From: Candidatus Omnitrophota bacterium
GTDB taxonomy: Bacteria > Omnitrophota > Gorgyraeia > Tantalellales > Tantalellaceae
Direction: 5' to 3'
DNA: 64,000 nucleotides
Assembly (NCBI GenBank): GCA_014728045.1
Contig: WJMH01000005.1
Span: 26,835 to 90,834, forward strand
Part shown: piece after piece, positions 17,764 through 27,138 of the stretch
Layout: each line of letters starts with the position of its first letter
How positions within the stretch are numbered: position 1 is the stretch's first letter
Notes under the pieces: model-generated
Databases searched by the model: none
Seen by the model: the letters and a program-made list of their open reading frames with translations, nothing else
Told to the model about the DNA's origin: nothing
Made by a program: the position numbers and the translations under genes

Positions 17764-19235
17764 TCAGGATATACAACACGCTCACCAGGCAAAAGCAGGA
17801 GTTCAGACCCATTAAGCAGGGGAAGATCAGCATGTACGTCTGCGGGCCCACCGTTTACGACGTTCCCCACATAGGGCACGCCCGGAGCGCCTACAGTTTT
17901 GACGTTATAAGGCGGTATTTCGAACACTCCGGCTACGAGGTGAATTTCATAAGGAACGTGACCGACGTCGACGACAAGATCATAAAAAAGGCCGCTGCCG
18001 AGCTCGATGAGATCGGCGAGAACCTCACCTCGGGCAGGCTCAGGACCCGGGCGCGGGATGTGGCATCCAGGTATCTGAAGGTCTACCACAACGAGATGGA
18101 CGTTCTTGGGATAAAGCCTCCCACCTCCGAGCCCAAGGCCACCGAGAACATCGAGCAGATGATAAAGTTCATAGAGCTCCTCATAGAAAAAGGCTATGCC
18201 TACGCGGTCGGGGCGAACGTGTATTTCAGCGTGGAGAAGTTCCCCGAATACGGCAAGCTCTCCAACCGCGACAGAGAGCAGATGCTCCAAGGCGTGCGCG
18301 TGGAACACGACAAACAGAAGGAGTACCCGCTTGACTTCGCCCTCTGGAAGGAGGCAAAGGAGCACGAGCCGGCCTGGAAGAGCCCGTGGGGCATGGGAAG
18401 GCCAGGTTGGCACATAGAGTGCTCGGTGATGAGCACGAACCTGTTGGGGCCCAGGTTCGATATTCACGGAGGGGGGCTTGACCTCATCTTCCCGCATCAC
18501 GAGAACGAGATCGCTCAGGCGGAGGCCTGCACGGGAGAGAGATTCGCCAACTACTGGATACATAACGGGCTATTGACGGTGAACGGCGAGAAAATGTCCA
18601 AGTCGCTCGGCAACTACGTCACCATCTCGGATTTTCTGGAGAAGTACGGTGACCCGGACCTTTTGAAGATAGCTTTTCTTATGAGCCATTACAGGAGCCC
18701 GATGGATTACAGCGACGAGAAGATAGACAGTGCGAGGAGCGCAAAGGACCGGATAATGATATTCTTCGAAAAGGCCGAAAGGGCCGGCCGGGAATATGAG
18801 GCTTCTCCGGGAAGCGAGGCCGATATCGAGGCGGTGGGCCGGGCGCAGTGGACGGTCAATGAGCTGCAGGAGAGGTTCACCGAGGCCATGGACGACGACT
18901 TCAATACTTCCCAGGCCCTGTCGGTGATATTCGAGGGGGTCAAGACGGGTAACGATCACCTCGCTGACCCGGATAAGAGCCCTTCGGAAAAAGCCCAGAT
19001 GGCCAAGGCGATAAGTAACTACGTGCTCAGGTTCGCGGATATACTCGGGCTTTCGCTGAACCCGGTAAAGGTGGACCAGGACGAATCGAAGATGATCGAG
19101 GAGCTTATCGCCAGAAGAGAAGAGGCGAGAAAGAACAGGGATTTCAAGAGCGCCGACAGAATACGGGAGGAGCTAGCCGAGAGGGGCGTGACCGTCGAGG
19201 ATACCCCGAAAGGACCGGTATGGCGGAAAAGTTGA
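17760..19235 (+). CDS. cysS: Cysteinyl-tRNA synthetase
   Basis: Class I synthetase that charges tRNA-Cys. The 491-residue protein has Cys28 of the zinc site in YVCGPTVYD, the HIGH motif at 37-40, and KMSKS at 278-282. The C-terminal half carries the DALR-type helical anticodon domain (about 345 on). ATG overlaps the cysE stop. The stop of cysS lies 16 bases inside tmk. Confidence 0.97.
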   Translation: MIRIYNTLTRQKQEFRPIKQGKISMYVCGPTVYDVPHIGHARSAYSFDVIRRYFEHSGYEVNFIRNVTDVDDKIIKKAAAELDEIGENLTSGRLRTRARDVASRYLKVYHNEMDVLGIKPPTSEPKATENIEQMIKFIELLIEKGYAYAVGANVYFSVEKFPEYGKLSNRDREQMLQGVRVEHDKQKEYPLDFALWKEAKEHEPAWKSPWGMGRPGWHIECSVMSTNLLGPRFDIHGGGLDLIFPHHENEIAQAEACTGERFANYWIHNGLLTVNGEKMSKSLGNYVTISDFLEKYGDPDLLKIAFLMSHYRSPMDYSDEKIDSARSAKDRIMIFFEKAERAGREYEASPGSEADIEAVGRAQWTVNELQERFTEAMDDDFNTSQALSVIFEGVKTGNDHLADPDKSPSEKAQMAKAISNYVLRFADILGLSLNPVKVDQDESKMIEELIARREEARKNRDFKSADRIREELAERGVTVEDTPKGPVWRKS

Positions 19236-19873
19236 CAAAAGGTATATTCATTACGTTCGAGGGGCCAGAAGGTTGCGGCAAGAGCACGCATTCCAGGAGG
19301 CTCTTCGATGAGATGACCTCGGATGGAATGGAAGTGGTCCATACCGCCGAGCCCGGCGGCACCGAACTGGGCGCGAGGATAAGGGACATACTCCTGGAGA
19401 AAAAGGATATCCGCCTGGGGGAGGTGGCAGAACTGCTTCTTTTCGAGGCCGACCGCGCGCAGCATGTCGCCGAGGTCATACGCCCGGCCCTGGAGGAGGG
19501 CGGGATCGTCCTGTGCGACAGGTTCAACACCGCGACCTTCGCTTACCAGGGGTACGGCCTGGGGATGGACATGGACCTTGTAAAAAGGGTCGACCGCGCC
19601 GCGACCGGCGGGCTGGAGGCGGACCTGACGGTGCTCATGGACGTTGACGTCGAGACGGGGCTAAAGCGCGCGGGAGCCTACAGCGCGGGAGACAGGATGG
19701 AGAAGAGGGCGGTTTCCTTTCACCGGAAGGTGAGGGACGCCTACCTCAGGATGGCGGGGGATGAGCCCGGGAGATTCATCATCATAAGGGTCAGCGACGA
19801 TATCGAACAGACTTATAAAGCTGTCAGGGAAGCGGTTTATGGTTACATTGAACGGAATAAAGGGACAGGATAA
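19220..19873 (+). CDS. tmk: Thymidylate kinase
   Basis: Phosphorylates dTMP to dTDP for DNA synthesis. The 217-residue protein has the P-loop GPEGCGKST (15-23), the DR-F pair in LCDRFNTATFAYQG (about 97-110), and the LID-region stretch near 150. It overlaps cysS by 16 bases and holB by 35 bases. The ribosome site AAAGGA lies just before ATG. The tmk-holB-ricT order matches the Bacillus metS region. Confidence 0.94.
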   Translation: MAEKLTKGIFITFEGPEGCGKSTHSRRLFDEMTSDGMEVVHTAEPGGTELGARIRDILLEKKDIRLGEVAELLLFEADRAQHVAEVIRPALEEGGIVLCDRFNTATFAYQGYGLGMDMDLVKRVDRAATGGLEADLTVLMDVDVETGLKRAGAYSAGDRMEKRAVSFHRKVRDAYLRMAGDEPGRFIIIRVSDDIEQTYKAVREAVYGYIERNKGTG

Positions 19874-20816
19874 CGCGGTAAGGTACCTTACCGGCAGTCT
19901 GGCTTCGGGCAGGATCTCATCGAGCTATCTATTTACCGGCCCGGAGGGGGTAGGCAGAGCCCTGACGGCGAGGGCCTTCATCAAGGCGCTCATGTGCACC
20001 GAGAAGAGTTCGCCTGAAATCCCCTGCCAGGCGTGCGCCGCCTGCAGAAGGCTGGATTCGGATGACCACCCGGACATGAGGTGGATCGGTCCAGAGAATA
20101 AACGCGCTATCAAGATAGACCAGGTACGCGCCGCGAAGGAAGCGCTGAGCCTCAAGCCCTACGAGGGCGGTATGAACGTCTGCGTGATAGAGAAGGCTCA
20201 TCTAATGACCACGGAGGCTTCGAACGCGCTTCTTAAGATGCTGGAAGAGCCGCCCGGGCGGTCCGTGATCATATTAATTACCAGCAAGAAGGAGCTTCTT
20301 CTTCCGACGGTCATATCCCGATGCTCACAGGTAAGGTTCAGGTCCCTTCCGGTCGAAACTACCAGGGATATCATCATGCGGTCCGGGGCCGATCTAAGCG
20401 GGGACTTCGCGACATACCTGGCGTATTTTTCGCAGGGTTCCCCCGGCAGAGCGCTCGAGATGATTTCCGAGGGCGTTCTCCAGAGAAGGGAGGACGTACT
20501 CGCTCTTCTGGAGACGATCGCGCGCGAAGAGAACGCTGTCTGCCTCAACTGGGATACCGATGAGCGGGAGATACTCCTTGAGGACGTCGAGATGCTCATA
20601 ATGATGTTCCGCGACATCGCCCTGGCCAAAGAAGGAGCCGGTCCCTTTATGGTGGACGGCGAGCTTTCTTCCTCCGCCGCCTACGGGTATTTCACCGGAT
20701 ACACGACAGAGAGGATCCTCGATATCGTGGAGATGCTGACGGGTTTGCGCAAGGCCCTTACGGGTAATACCAACCCGAAGCTGGTGGCGCAGGCTCTTCC
20801 GGGGATGATAAAGTGA
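19839..20816 (+). CDS. holB: DNA polymerase III delta-prime subunit
   Basis: Clamp-loader subunit. The 325-residue protein resembles the AAA+ fold of delta-prime/tau, with a zinc-type cysteine set (Cys53, Cys63, Cys66, Cys69). The Walker A site reads GPEGVGRAL (34-42): the essential Lys is replaced by Arg, as expected for a delta-prime subunit that does not hydrolyse ATP. LLKMLEEPPGRS (about 129-140) is a family hallmark. ATG lies 35 bases inside tmk, preceded by GGGAAG. Confidence 0.9.
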   Translation: MVTLNGIKGQDNAVRYLTGSLASGRISSSYLFTGPEGVGRALTARAFIKALMCTEKSSPEIPCQACAACRRLDSDDHPDMRWIGPENKRAIKIDQVRAAKEALSLKPYEGGMNVCVIEKAHLMTTEASNALLKMLEEPPGRSVIILITSKKELLLPTVISRCSQVRFRSLPVETTRDIIMRSGADLSGDFATYLAYFSQGSPGRALEMISEGVLQRREDVLALLETIAREENAVCLNWDTDEREILLEDVEMLIMMFRDIALAKEGAGPFMVDGELSSSAAYGYFTGYTTERILDIVEMLTGLRKALTGNTNPKLVAQALPGMIK

Positions 20817-20858
20817 CAACAGCGCTCAGGCGCTTTATACATAAAAGGAGTGATAACG

Positions 20859-21659
20859 ATGCGGGAACTTGTGCATGTACAGCTTAGGTCCGCCGGCGAG
20901 GTCAAATGTTTCCTTGCCAACGGGCTAAAACTCGATACGGGTGACAAGGTGATAGTCGAAGCCGACAGGGGCCTGGAATCGGGAGAGGTGGTATCGGCCA
21001 ATGAAGAGGCGGGCGACCTCGCAGGCGTTGAAAAGCCCATAAGAAAGGTCATACGAAAGGCCAATCCGTGGGACCAGAAGCAGATAGAGAAGAACAGGCG
21101 CAAGACAAAGGACCTGATGTCCCTTTGCGATAAGAAGATAAAGCAGCACGCTCTTCCCATGAAACTCGTTGATGCGGAGTATTCCTTCGACAGGTCCAAG
21201 ATTATATTTTATTTCACATCGGAGAACCGGGTGGATTTCAGGAATCTGGTCAAGGACCTGGCCAGCATATTCAGGGTGAGGATAGAGCTGCGCCAGATCG
21301 GTGTGAGGGACGAGGCCAGGATGCTCGGCGGGCACGGGCCCTGCGGGAGGGAGCTCTGCTGCATGTCCTTTCTGAAGGACTTCAATCCTGTTACCATAAA
21401 GATGGCGAAAGTGCAGAACCTGCCGCTCAACCCTTCAAAGATATCGGGTCTCTGCGGCAGGCTGATGTGCTGCCTGGGCTATGAATACTCGTGCTACAGG
21501 GATTGCACCAAAGGCATGCCCAAGCTCGGCAGGGAGATAAAGACCGAGCACGGTATAGGCAAGGTCATCGGCATAAATCCCCTCAAGGGACTGGTCACGG
21601 TGGACCTGGGCGAGGGCAAGATCAGGGACATACAGATAGAGGCAAAGGAGGACAGGTAA
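20859..21659 (+). CDS. ricT: RicT/YaaT (PSP1-domain) protein
   Basis: In Bacillus, RicT forms an iron-sulfur complex with RicA and RicF that affects RNase Y and phosphorelay functions. This 266-residue protein carries the PSP1 domain and the cysteine-rich segment GPCGRELCC ... GLCGRLMCCLGYEYSC (about 163-213) that defines the family. ATG at 20859 is chosen because AAGGAG ends 8 bases upstream; the in-frame GTG at 20850 overlaps that site. It follows holB, as in Bacillus. RicA and RicF genes are not in the window. Confidence 0.92.
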   Translation: MRELVHVQLRSAGEVKCFLANGLKLDTGDKVIVEADRGLESGEVVSANEEAGDLAGVEKPIRKVIRKANPWDQKQIEKNRRKTKDLMSLCDKKIKQHALPMKLVDAEYSFDRSKIIFYFTSENRVDFRNLVKDLASIFRVRIELRQIGVRDEARMLGGHGPCGRELCCMSFLKDFNPVTIKMAKVQNLPLNPSKISGLCGRLMCCLGYEYSCYRDCTKGMPKLGREIKTEHGIGKVIGINPLKGLVTVDLGEGKIRDIQIEAKEDR

Positions 21660-21665
21660 GATAAA

Positions 21666-23288
21666 ATGGGAAAATTCTACATTACAACACCCATATATTA
21701 CGTGAACGCGAACCCGCATATAGGCCACGCTTACACCCAGATAGCCGTGGATACTTTATCCCGGTACCACAAGATGCTCGGGGATGAGGTCTTCTTCCTG
21801 ACCGGGACCGACGAACACGGGGAGAAGATAGAGCAGGCGAGCGCCGAGGCCGGTTTCGCTCCGGGCAAGGAGAAGGAATTCGTCGACACGATAGTGCCGA
21901 ACTTCAAAAAGGTCTGGCACGCGCTGGGGATAAATTACGACCATTTCGTGAGGACGACCGACCCGCAGCACGAGAAAGAGGTCCAGTCTTTCCTTACCCG
22001 CATGAAGGAGGCGGGCGACATTTACCAGGGCGAGTACGACGGCTGGTTCTGCACGCCCTGCGAGACGTTCTGGACGCAGACCCAGGCCGCGGGGGGTCTG
22101 TGCCCCGAATGCGCGAGGCCCGTCGAGCATATCAAGGAGAAGAACTATTTCTTCAGGATGAGCAAGTACCAGGACTGGCTGGCTTCATACATAAACGCCC
22201 ATCCCGATTTCATAATGCCCGAGTTCAGGAAGAACGAGGTTTTGGGATTCCTCAAGGAGCAGCTTACGGACCTGTGCATATCGCGTCCCAAGCAGAGGAT
22301 GTCCTGGGGGGTGGAGATACCCTTTGACAGGGATTACGTGGTCTACGTCTGGTTCGACGCGCTCATAAACTATGTTTCCGGGCTGGAGGCCAAGGGCCTC
22401 CTGGGCAAATTCTGGCCGCCGGACTTCCACGTGATAGCCAAGGACATACTGCGGCACCACGCCGTATACTGGCCGATAATGCTCAAAAGCGCCTACGGCA
22501 AGGATCACGAAAGGGACGAGGATTACCTTCCGGGGACCATATTCGCGCACGGATGGTGGAAGATGGACCAGGAGAAGATGTCCAAGTCCAAGGGCAACAT
22601 CGTCGACCCGGTCATGCTCGGAGAGGAGTACGGCGCCGATGCCATACGTTATTTCATGCTGAGGGCCATAAGTCTCGGGCTTGACGGTGATTTCACCGAG
22701 GAAGCACTGGTGAACATATATAACAGCGACCTTGCCAACGACCTGGGCAACCTTCTTAACAGGACCCTTACTATGGTCGAGAAATATTTTGACGGCGTAT
22801 CCCCGCAGGTCCCCGCGCAGCTGGATAGCGCCGAACAGCTCGAGCGAAGCAAGTCCGTCCGAACGCCGGTAGAGCAGCTTTTCGGGTGGCTTCACGAATA
22901 TCTGGCAACGCCCAAGCTCTTTACAAAAGAGGCGCTCGAATCGATAATGCTCGCGGTGGGCAAGGCCAATAAGTATATCGAGCTTTCCGCACCGTGGGAA
23001 TTCGCCAGGCAGGGTGATACCGAGGCGATAAAGCTCATAATAACGGACCTTCTGGAGACGCTGAGGGTTGCCGCGATCTCTATATCCCCGTTCATGCCCG
23101 CCACCGCCGGGGAGATGTGGAGGCAGCTCGGTCTGGGGCGGATGTACCTTGATGAGGATAATAACGCGCTCATACCCGAAATAATCAGCGAGGTGAAAGA
23201 GCGCATTGAATCTGAAAAGTGGACGGATTTCCCCGCCGGGACCAAAGTCGCCAAGGGAGAACCCCTTTTCATGCGTATCAAAAAGTGA
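21666..23288 (+). CDS. metG: Methionyl-tRNA synthetase
   Basis: Charges tRNA-Met. The 540-residue class I enzyme has HIGH at 18-21, a zinc knuckle with Cys129-x-x-Cys132 and a second CPEC pair near 146-149, and KMSKS at 304-308, then a helical anticodon domain. The C-terminal EMAP/Trbp111-like tRNA-binding domain found in longer MetG proteins is absent. It starts 6 bases after the ricT stop. Confidence 0.96.
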   Translation: MGKFYITTPIYYVNANPHIGHAYTQIAVDTLSRYHKMLGDEVFFLTGTDEHGEKIEQASAEAGFAPGKEKEFVDTIVPNFKKVWHALGINYDHFVRTTDPQHEKEVQSFLTRMKEAGDIYQGEYDGWFCTPCETFWTQTQAAGGLCPECARPVEHIKEKNYFFRMSKYQDWLASYINAHPDFIMPEFRKNEVLGFLKEQLTDLCISRPKQRMSWGVEIPFDRDYVVYVWFDALINYVSGLEAKGLLGKFWPPDFHVIAKDILRHHAVYWPIMLKSAYGKDHERDEDYLPGTIFAHGWWKMDQEKMSKSKGNIVDPVMLGEEYGADAIRYFMLRAISLGLDGDFTEEALVNIYNSDLANDLGNLLNRTLTMVEKYFDGVSPQVPAQLDSAEQLERSKSVRTPVEQLFGWLHEYLATPKLFTKEALESIMLAVGKANKYIELSAPWEFARQGDTEAIKLIITDLLETLRVAAISISPFMPATAGEMWRQLGLGRMYLDEDNNALIPEIISEVKERIESEKWTDFPAGTKVAKGEPLFMRIKK

Positions 23289-23294
23289 TGTATC

Positions 23295-23603
23295 ATGCCA
23301 GGTAAGGATGTTTTCCGTAAAAGGATAATGAAAGATAAGTCCCTGACGGCGTTCCGGAAGAAGGTGCTTCTGGCGGTGCTTAAGATACCCGAAGGAGAGG
23401 TAAGGACCTATTCACAGGTCGCCGTGATGGCCGGTTCACCCAAAGCGTGCAGGGCGGTCGGTCAGGCCCTTAAGATGAATCCCTACGCCCCGGATGTGCC
23501 CTGTCACAGGGTCATCCGATCCGACGGTTCCACAGGCGGCTTTACCGGTGGGGCGGGGAAGAAGAGAAAACTTCTCAGGGAAGAAGGTTACCTATGCGTT
23601 TAG
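23295..23603 (+). CDS. ogt: Methylated-DNA-protein cysteine methyltransferase, single-domain
   Basis: DNA repair protein that removes alkyl groups from O6-alkylguanine. The 102-residue protein consists only of the winged-helix DNA-binding/active domain. PCHRVI (69-74) keeps the acceptor Cys70, so this is a methyltransferase rather than an alkyltransferase-like protein, which lacks the Cys. RTYSQVA (37-43) and GGFTGG (81-86) are also typical. The N-terminal domain found in Ada and Ogt is missing. It overlaps the tatD gene by 10 bases. Confidence 0.88.
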   Translation: MPGKDVFRKRIMKDKSLTAFRKKVLLAVLKIPEGEVRTYSQVAVMAGSPKACRAVGQALKMNPYAPDVPCHRVIRSDGSTGGFTGGAGKKRKLLREEGYLCV

Positions 23604-24970
23604 TGGATACACACTGCCATCTCGATCTTGAACAGTTCGGTGCGGACCTTGAAGAGGTCCTTGAAAGGGCGCGTTCGGCGGGCGTCCGGCGGATAATATC
23701 CCCCGGGATAAGCGTCGCCAGCAGCGAGAATGCGATCCGTATCGCCGCCGAACACGAAGAGGTCTTTGCATCGGCGGGGGTGCACCCGCATGAGGCGGAT
23801 AAAATAACGGCCAAGGATATCTCGGCTGTCAGGGAGATGCTGCTTCTGCGGGAGAAGGTGATCGCGGTGGGCGAAGTGGGTCTGGATAATTTCAAGGGGT
23901 ATTCCCGACCGGAGAACCAGAGGAAGCTTTTCAGCGAGATGGTCCTTTTGGCCGGTGAGCTGGACCTTCCCGTCATACTCCACTGCAGGGAGGCGGGTGA
24001 GGACCTTATCGAAGAGCTATCCTCCGTGCGCCACTTTCCCCCCAGGGGCGTGGTGCACTGTTTTTCGGGTGATATCGGCATGCTGGAAAAAATCCTTGAT
24101 ATGGGGTTTTATGTTTCTTTCACTGGGAACATAACCTTCCCCAAGTCCGGCAAGCTGCGCGAGGTGGTGAGGCATCTTCCTCCGGAGCGCCTCATGCTGG
24201 AGACGGATTCTCCCTACATCGCGCCCCAGCCCGTGCGCGGTAAGAGGAACGAGCCCGCGAACGTGCGGTACCTGCTGGATGTTTATTCCGGTATCTACGG
24301 GCTGACGGCGGAGGACGTGGCGCGGATAACCACGCATAATGCTCAGCAGCTCTTCCATCTGGGGCTTGAACCCAACGGGGCGATAGTCTACCCCATAAGG
24401 GACGTGCTTTACCTTAACATGACCGGCAGGTGTACCAATAGATGCGGTTTCTGCACGAGGAACTTATCCACTTACGTCAAGGGGCATAACCTCCATCTTA
24501 CGAAAGAACCGTCGGCGTGGGAGCTTATCGATGCGATCGGTGAGGTTACCCGTTACAGGGAGATCACCTTCTGCGGTCTCGGTGAACCGACCCTGCGCCT
24601 CGGCGCGCTTAAGGAGGTCGCTTCCTACGTGAAGAAGAACGGGGGGAGGATACGCCTTAACACCAATGGGGAGGGAAACCTAATAGCCCGCCGCAGTATA
24701 GCGCCGGAACTGTCGGGCCTTGTCGATTCGGTCTCGGTCAGCATCAACGCCCTCGACGAGAAGAACTATGAAAGGACCTGCCGGCCGGTTTTCGGGCAGA
24801 AAGCGTACGCGGCGGTGGTCGATTTCGTGAAGGAGTGCGTGGAAGAAGGCATAGACAGCGAGGTCACGTGCCTTGACATGGTGGGGCGACAGGCCGCTTC
24901 CTCCATAAAGGAAATGGCCGAGCGCCTCGGTGCCACTTTCAGGTTAAGGCACCTGAACGTTGTGGGGTAG
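23594..24970 (+). CDS. tatD: TatD-family metal hydrolase fused to a radical SAM domain
   Basis: Residues 1-255 are a TatD DNase-type metal hydrolase: THCHLD (His7, His9), GEVGLDN, LHCREA, VHCFSG and METDSPY supply the metal ligands. Residues from about 268 form a radical SAM domain with Cys280-x3-Cys284-x2-Cys287 (CTNRCGFC) and the GLGEPTLR region. TatD-linked radical SAM proteins are a known association, found as neighbours or fusions; their substrate is not known to me. The gene lies after metG and ogt, where Bacillus has tatD alone next to metS. Confidence 0.92.
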   Translation: MRLVDTHCHLDLEQFGADLEEVLERARSAGVRRIISPGISVASSENAIRIAAEHEEVFASAGVHPHEADKITAKDISAVREMLLLREKVIAVGEVGLDNFKGYSRPENQRKLFSEMVLLAGELDLPVILHCREAGEDLIEELSSVRHFPPRGVVHCFSGDIGMLEKILDMGFYVSFTGNITFPKSGKLREVVRHLPPERLMLETDSPYIAPQPVRGKRNEPANVRYLLDVYSGIYGLTAEDVARITTHNAQQLFHLGLEPNGAIVYPIRDVLYLNMTGRCTNRCGFCTRNLSTYVKGHNLHLTKEPSAWELIDAIGEVTRYREITFCGLGEPTLRLGALKEVASYVKKNGGRIRLNTNGEGNLIARRSIAPELSGLVDSVSVSINALDEKNYERTCRPVFGQKAYAAVVDFVKECVEEGIDSEVTCLDMVGRQAASSIKEMAERLGATFRLRHLNVVG

Positions 24971-24979
24971 ATCATTCTT

Positions 24980-26083
24980 ATGGGAAAATTATCCGCATTT
25001 TTATACCGTAACAAGCTTTATATAGCGCTGGCGCTCTTTATACTGCTGATAAATCTTGCCTCGACCGCAGAGAAAAGGCTCCAGAAGGAGCGTGCCGGTA
25101 AAACCGAACAATTGGCCGCCGAAAAGGATGAGGAGGCCGCCCCCGCCGAAGAAAAAAAAGCGAAAAAAGGCGAGCTTTTCGACGAAGAGGATATAAGCGC
25201 CCGCCAGGAGAAGATACAGAAACTCTCCGAGACCGACCCGGTGTTCTATATTTTCATAGGTCTGGTGAACCTGGCCATCCTTTTCGTCATACTGGTGGGG
25301 TTCATACTCGACGGGTATTTCCTGGTGAGGCTTTTCCGGCGGGAGCCCCTCAGGATAAGGCTCCAGGAGCAGGATAAGCCCCGCTGGACTCCGGGCGATG
25401 TCGTCCGCGTCGCGCTTATATTCCTCGCATCCGGCTACGCGATAATAATAGTCCAGGCCTTTCTTTCTCATATTTTCCCGATACTGCGCAACGAGAACTT
25501 CCGCATGGTCTTCAATACCGCCATGATGAACCTTATCGGCATAAGCGTGATAGTCTATTTCGTGGTGGATAAATACGGGCAGGACATAAGCCAGATAGGG
25601 CTTACCGCGAAGGGTTTCAGAAAAGCCGTTTTTTACGCGGCGGTCGGCTATATCTGTCTGGTACCCGTTCTTTTCCTGATAATGCTGGGGACATATTTCG
25701 TCACCCAGCTTATAGAGTATCGCCCTCCGGTACAGCCAATAGTTGAGGTTTTCATGGAGGAGAAAGAGACTGTGGTGCTGTGGTTGTCCACGGTCTTCGC
25801 CGCCGTTTTCGGGCCGATAGCCGAAGAGATCTTCTTCAGGGGTTTTATGTACGGGGCCTTGAAGAAAAGCCTGGGCGTGTTCTGGGGGATGATGCTGACG
25901 GCCGCCGTTTTCGCGATGCTGCACGCGCACGCCGTGGGGTTTTTGCCCATAATGATGCTGGGACTTCTCTTGGCCTATCTATACGAGAAGACGGGCTCAC
26001 TGGTGAGTTCCATGACGGTGCATATCATGCATAACCTGGCCATGGTGGTGCTTGTTTTCATGATGAGGGGTATAGGAACTTAA
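24980..26083 (+). CDS. CPBP-family intramembrane metalloprotease
   Basis: Predicted membrane protease of the CPBP (Abi/Rce1-like) family. The 367-residue protein has an N-terminal membrane segment (about 9-25), a highly charged Glu/Lys/Ala stretch (about 35-75), another membrane segment, and then the multi-helix CPBP core with EEIFFRG (the EExxxR motif) and the later H-A-H and HIMHN histidine motifs. The charged section may be a cytosolic or periplasmic linker. Its substrate is unknown. It lies between the TatD-radical SAM gene and mtnA. Confidence 0.85.
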   Translation: MGKLSAFLYRNKLYIALALFILLINLASTAEKRLQKERAGKTEQLAAEKDEEAAPAEEKKAKKGELFDEEDISARQEKIQKLSETDPVFYIFIGLVNLAILFVILVGFILDGYFLVRLFRREPLRIRLQEQDKPRWTPGDVVRVALIFLASGYAIIIVQAFLSHIFPILRNENFRMVFNTAMMNLIGISVIVYFVVDKYGQDISQIGLTAKGFRKAVFYAAVGYICLVPVLFLIMLGTYFVTQLIEYRPPVQPIVEVFMEEKETVVLWLSTVFAAVFGPIAEEIFFRGFMYGALKKSLGVFWGMMLTAAVFAMLHAHAVGFLPIMMLGLLLAYLYEKTGSLVSSMTVHIMHNLAMVVLVFMMRGIGT

Positions 26084-26106
26084 AACACTGAAAGGAAATA
26101 ATCGTC

Positions 26107-27138
26107 ATGTCAGTCGAGACGATACGCTGGAAGAAGGACAGGGTAGAACTTATAGACCAGAGGCTCCTGCCGGCAAAGCTGCGGTACATATCCTGCCGCA
26201 GTGCCAGGGACATGTGGGAGGCCATACGCCATCTCAAGGTGCGCGGGGCGCCGGCCATAGGCATCGCGGGGGCGTACGGGGCGTATCTGGGCGTGAGGTC
26301 AAGCCGCGCGGCAAAGTACCGGACTTTTAAAAGGGACCTGGACAGGACCGTCGAGTACCTTGCCACGGCGCGACCGACAGCGCGCAACCTCTTCTGGGCG
26401 CTCGAAGAGGTGACAGGTCTGGTTGAGCAGAACCGCGATAAGAGCGTGCCGGAGCTGAAAAAACTGATACTCGAAAAGGCTCACGGCATACTCGAGGAGG
26501 ACAACAGGATATGCAGGCTTATAGGGGAAAAGGGAGCCGCTCTCATAAAACCCTCTTCCCGCGTCCTTACGCACTGTAACGCCGGGGGGCTGGCGACGGC
26601 CGGCCATGGCACAGCGGTCTCGGTCATAACCGCCGCCGGGAAAAAAATACAGAGGGTATATGCCGACGAGACGCGCCCGGTGCTGCAGGGGGCGAGGCTT
26701 ACCGTCTGGGAGCTTACCCGTGAAGGAGTGCCCACCACGCTTATCTGCGATAACATGGCCGCCTCGCTCATGGACCAGAAGGGGATAGACGCCGTAGTTG
26801 TCGGGGCCGACAGGATCGCGTCGAACGGTGACACCGCGAACAAGATCGGTACCTACAATCTCGCCGTTCTTGCCAGTTACCACAAGGTGCCCTTTTATGT
26901 GGCCGCTCCTTTTTCAACGTTCGACCTTGCCATACCCGACGGGAGCGGGATAAGCATCGAAGAGCGCGCCCCCGAAGAAGTAAGGACCGTCGGTTCAAGC
27001 TGCGTTACCGTTCCGGGTGTGGACGTGTGGAACCCGGCTTTCGATGTCACCCCGAGCAAGCTCATAACCGCGATAATAACCGAAAAGGGCGTTATCCGCG
27101 CGCCCGACAGAAAAAAGATAAAGAAGGTGTTATCCTGA
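26107..27138 (+). CDS. mtnA: S-methyl-5-thioribose-1-phosphate isomerase
   Basis: Converts methylthioribose 1-phosphate to methylthioribulose 1-phosphate in methionine salvage. The 343-residue protein has the family motifs RGAPAIG (46-52), HCNAGGLATAGHGTA (156-170) with catalytic Cys157, and GADRIASNGD (233-242) with Asp235. eIF2B-like regulators share the fold, but both catalytic residues are present here. No other mtn genes are in the window. Its stop overlaps the thiL start (TGATG). Confidence 0.94.
   Translation: MSVETIRWKKDRVELIDQRLLPAKLRYISCRSARDMWEAIRHLKVRGAPAIGIAGAYGAYLGVRSSRAAKYRTFKRDLDRTVEYLATARPTARNLFWALEEVTGLVEQNRDKSVPELKKLILEKAHGILEEDNRICRLIGEKGAALIKPSSRVLTHCNAGGLATAGHGTAVSVITAAGKKIQRVYADETRPVLQGARLTVWELTREGVPTTLICDNMAASLMDQKGIDAVVVGADRIASNGDTANKIGTYNLAVLASYHKVPFYVAAPFSTFDLAIPDGSGISIEERAPEEVRTVGSSCVTVPGVDVWNPAFDVTPSKLITAIITEKGVIRAPDRKKIKKVLS

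Noticed and set aside
20821..20834. Hairpin AGCGC-TCAG-GCGCT before ricT.
   Set aside because: Five base pairs with no T-run is too weak to call a terminator.
27027..27137. A longer thiL starting inside mtnA.
   Set aside because: The added residues do not look like ThiL; the ATG overlapping the mtnA stop gives the normal N-terminus.
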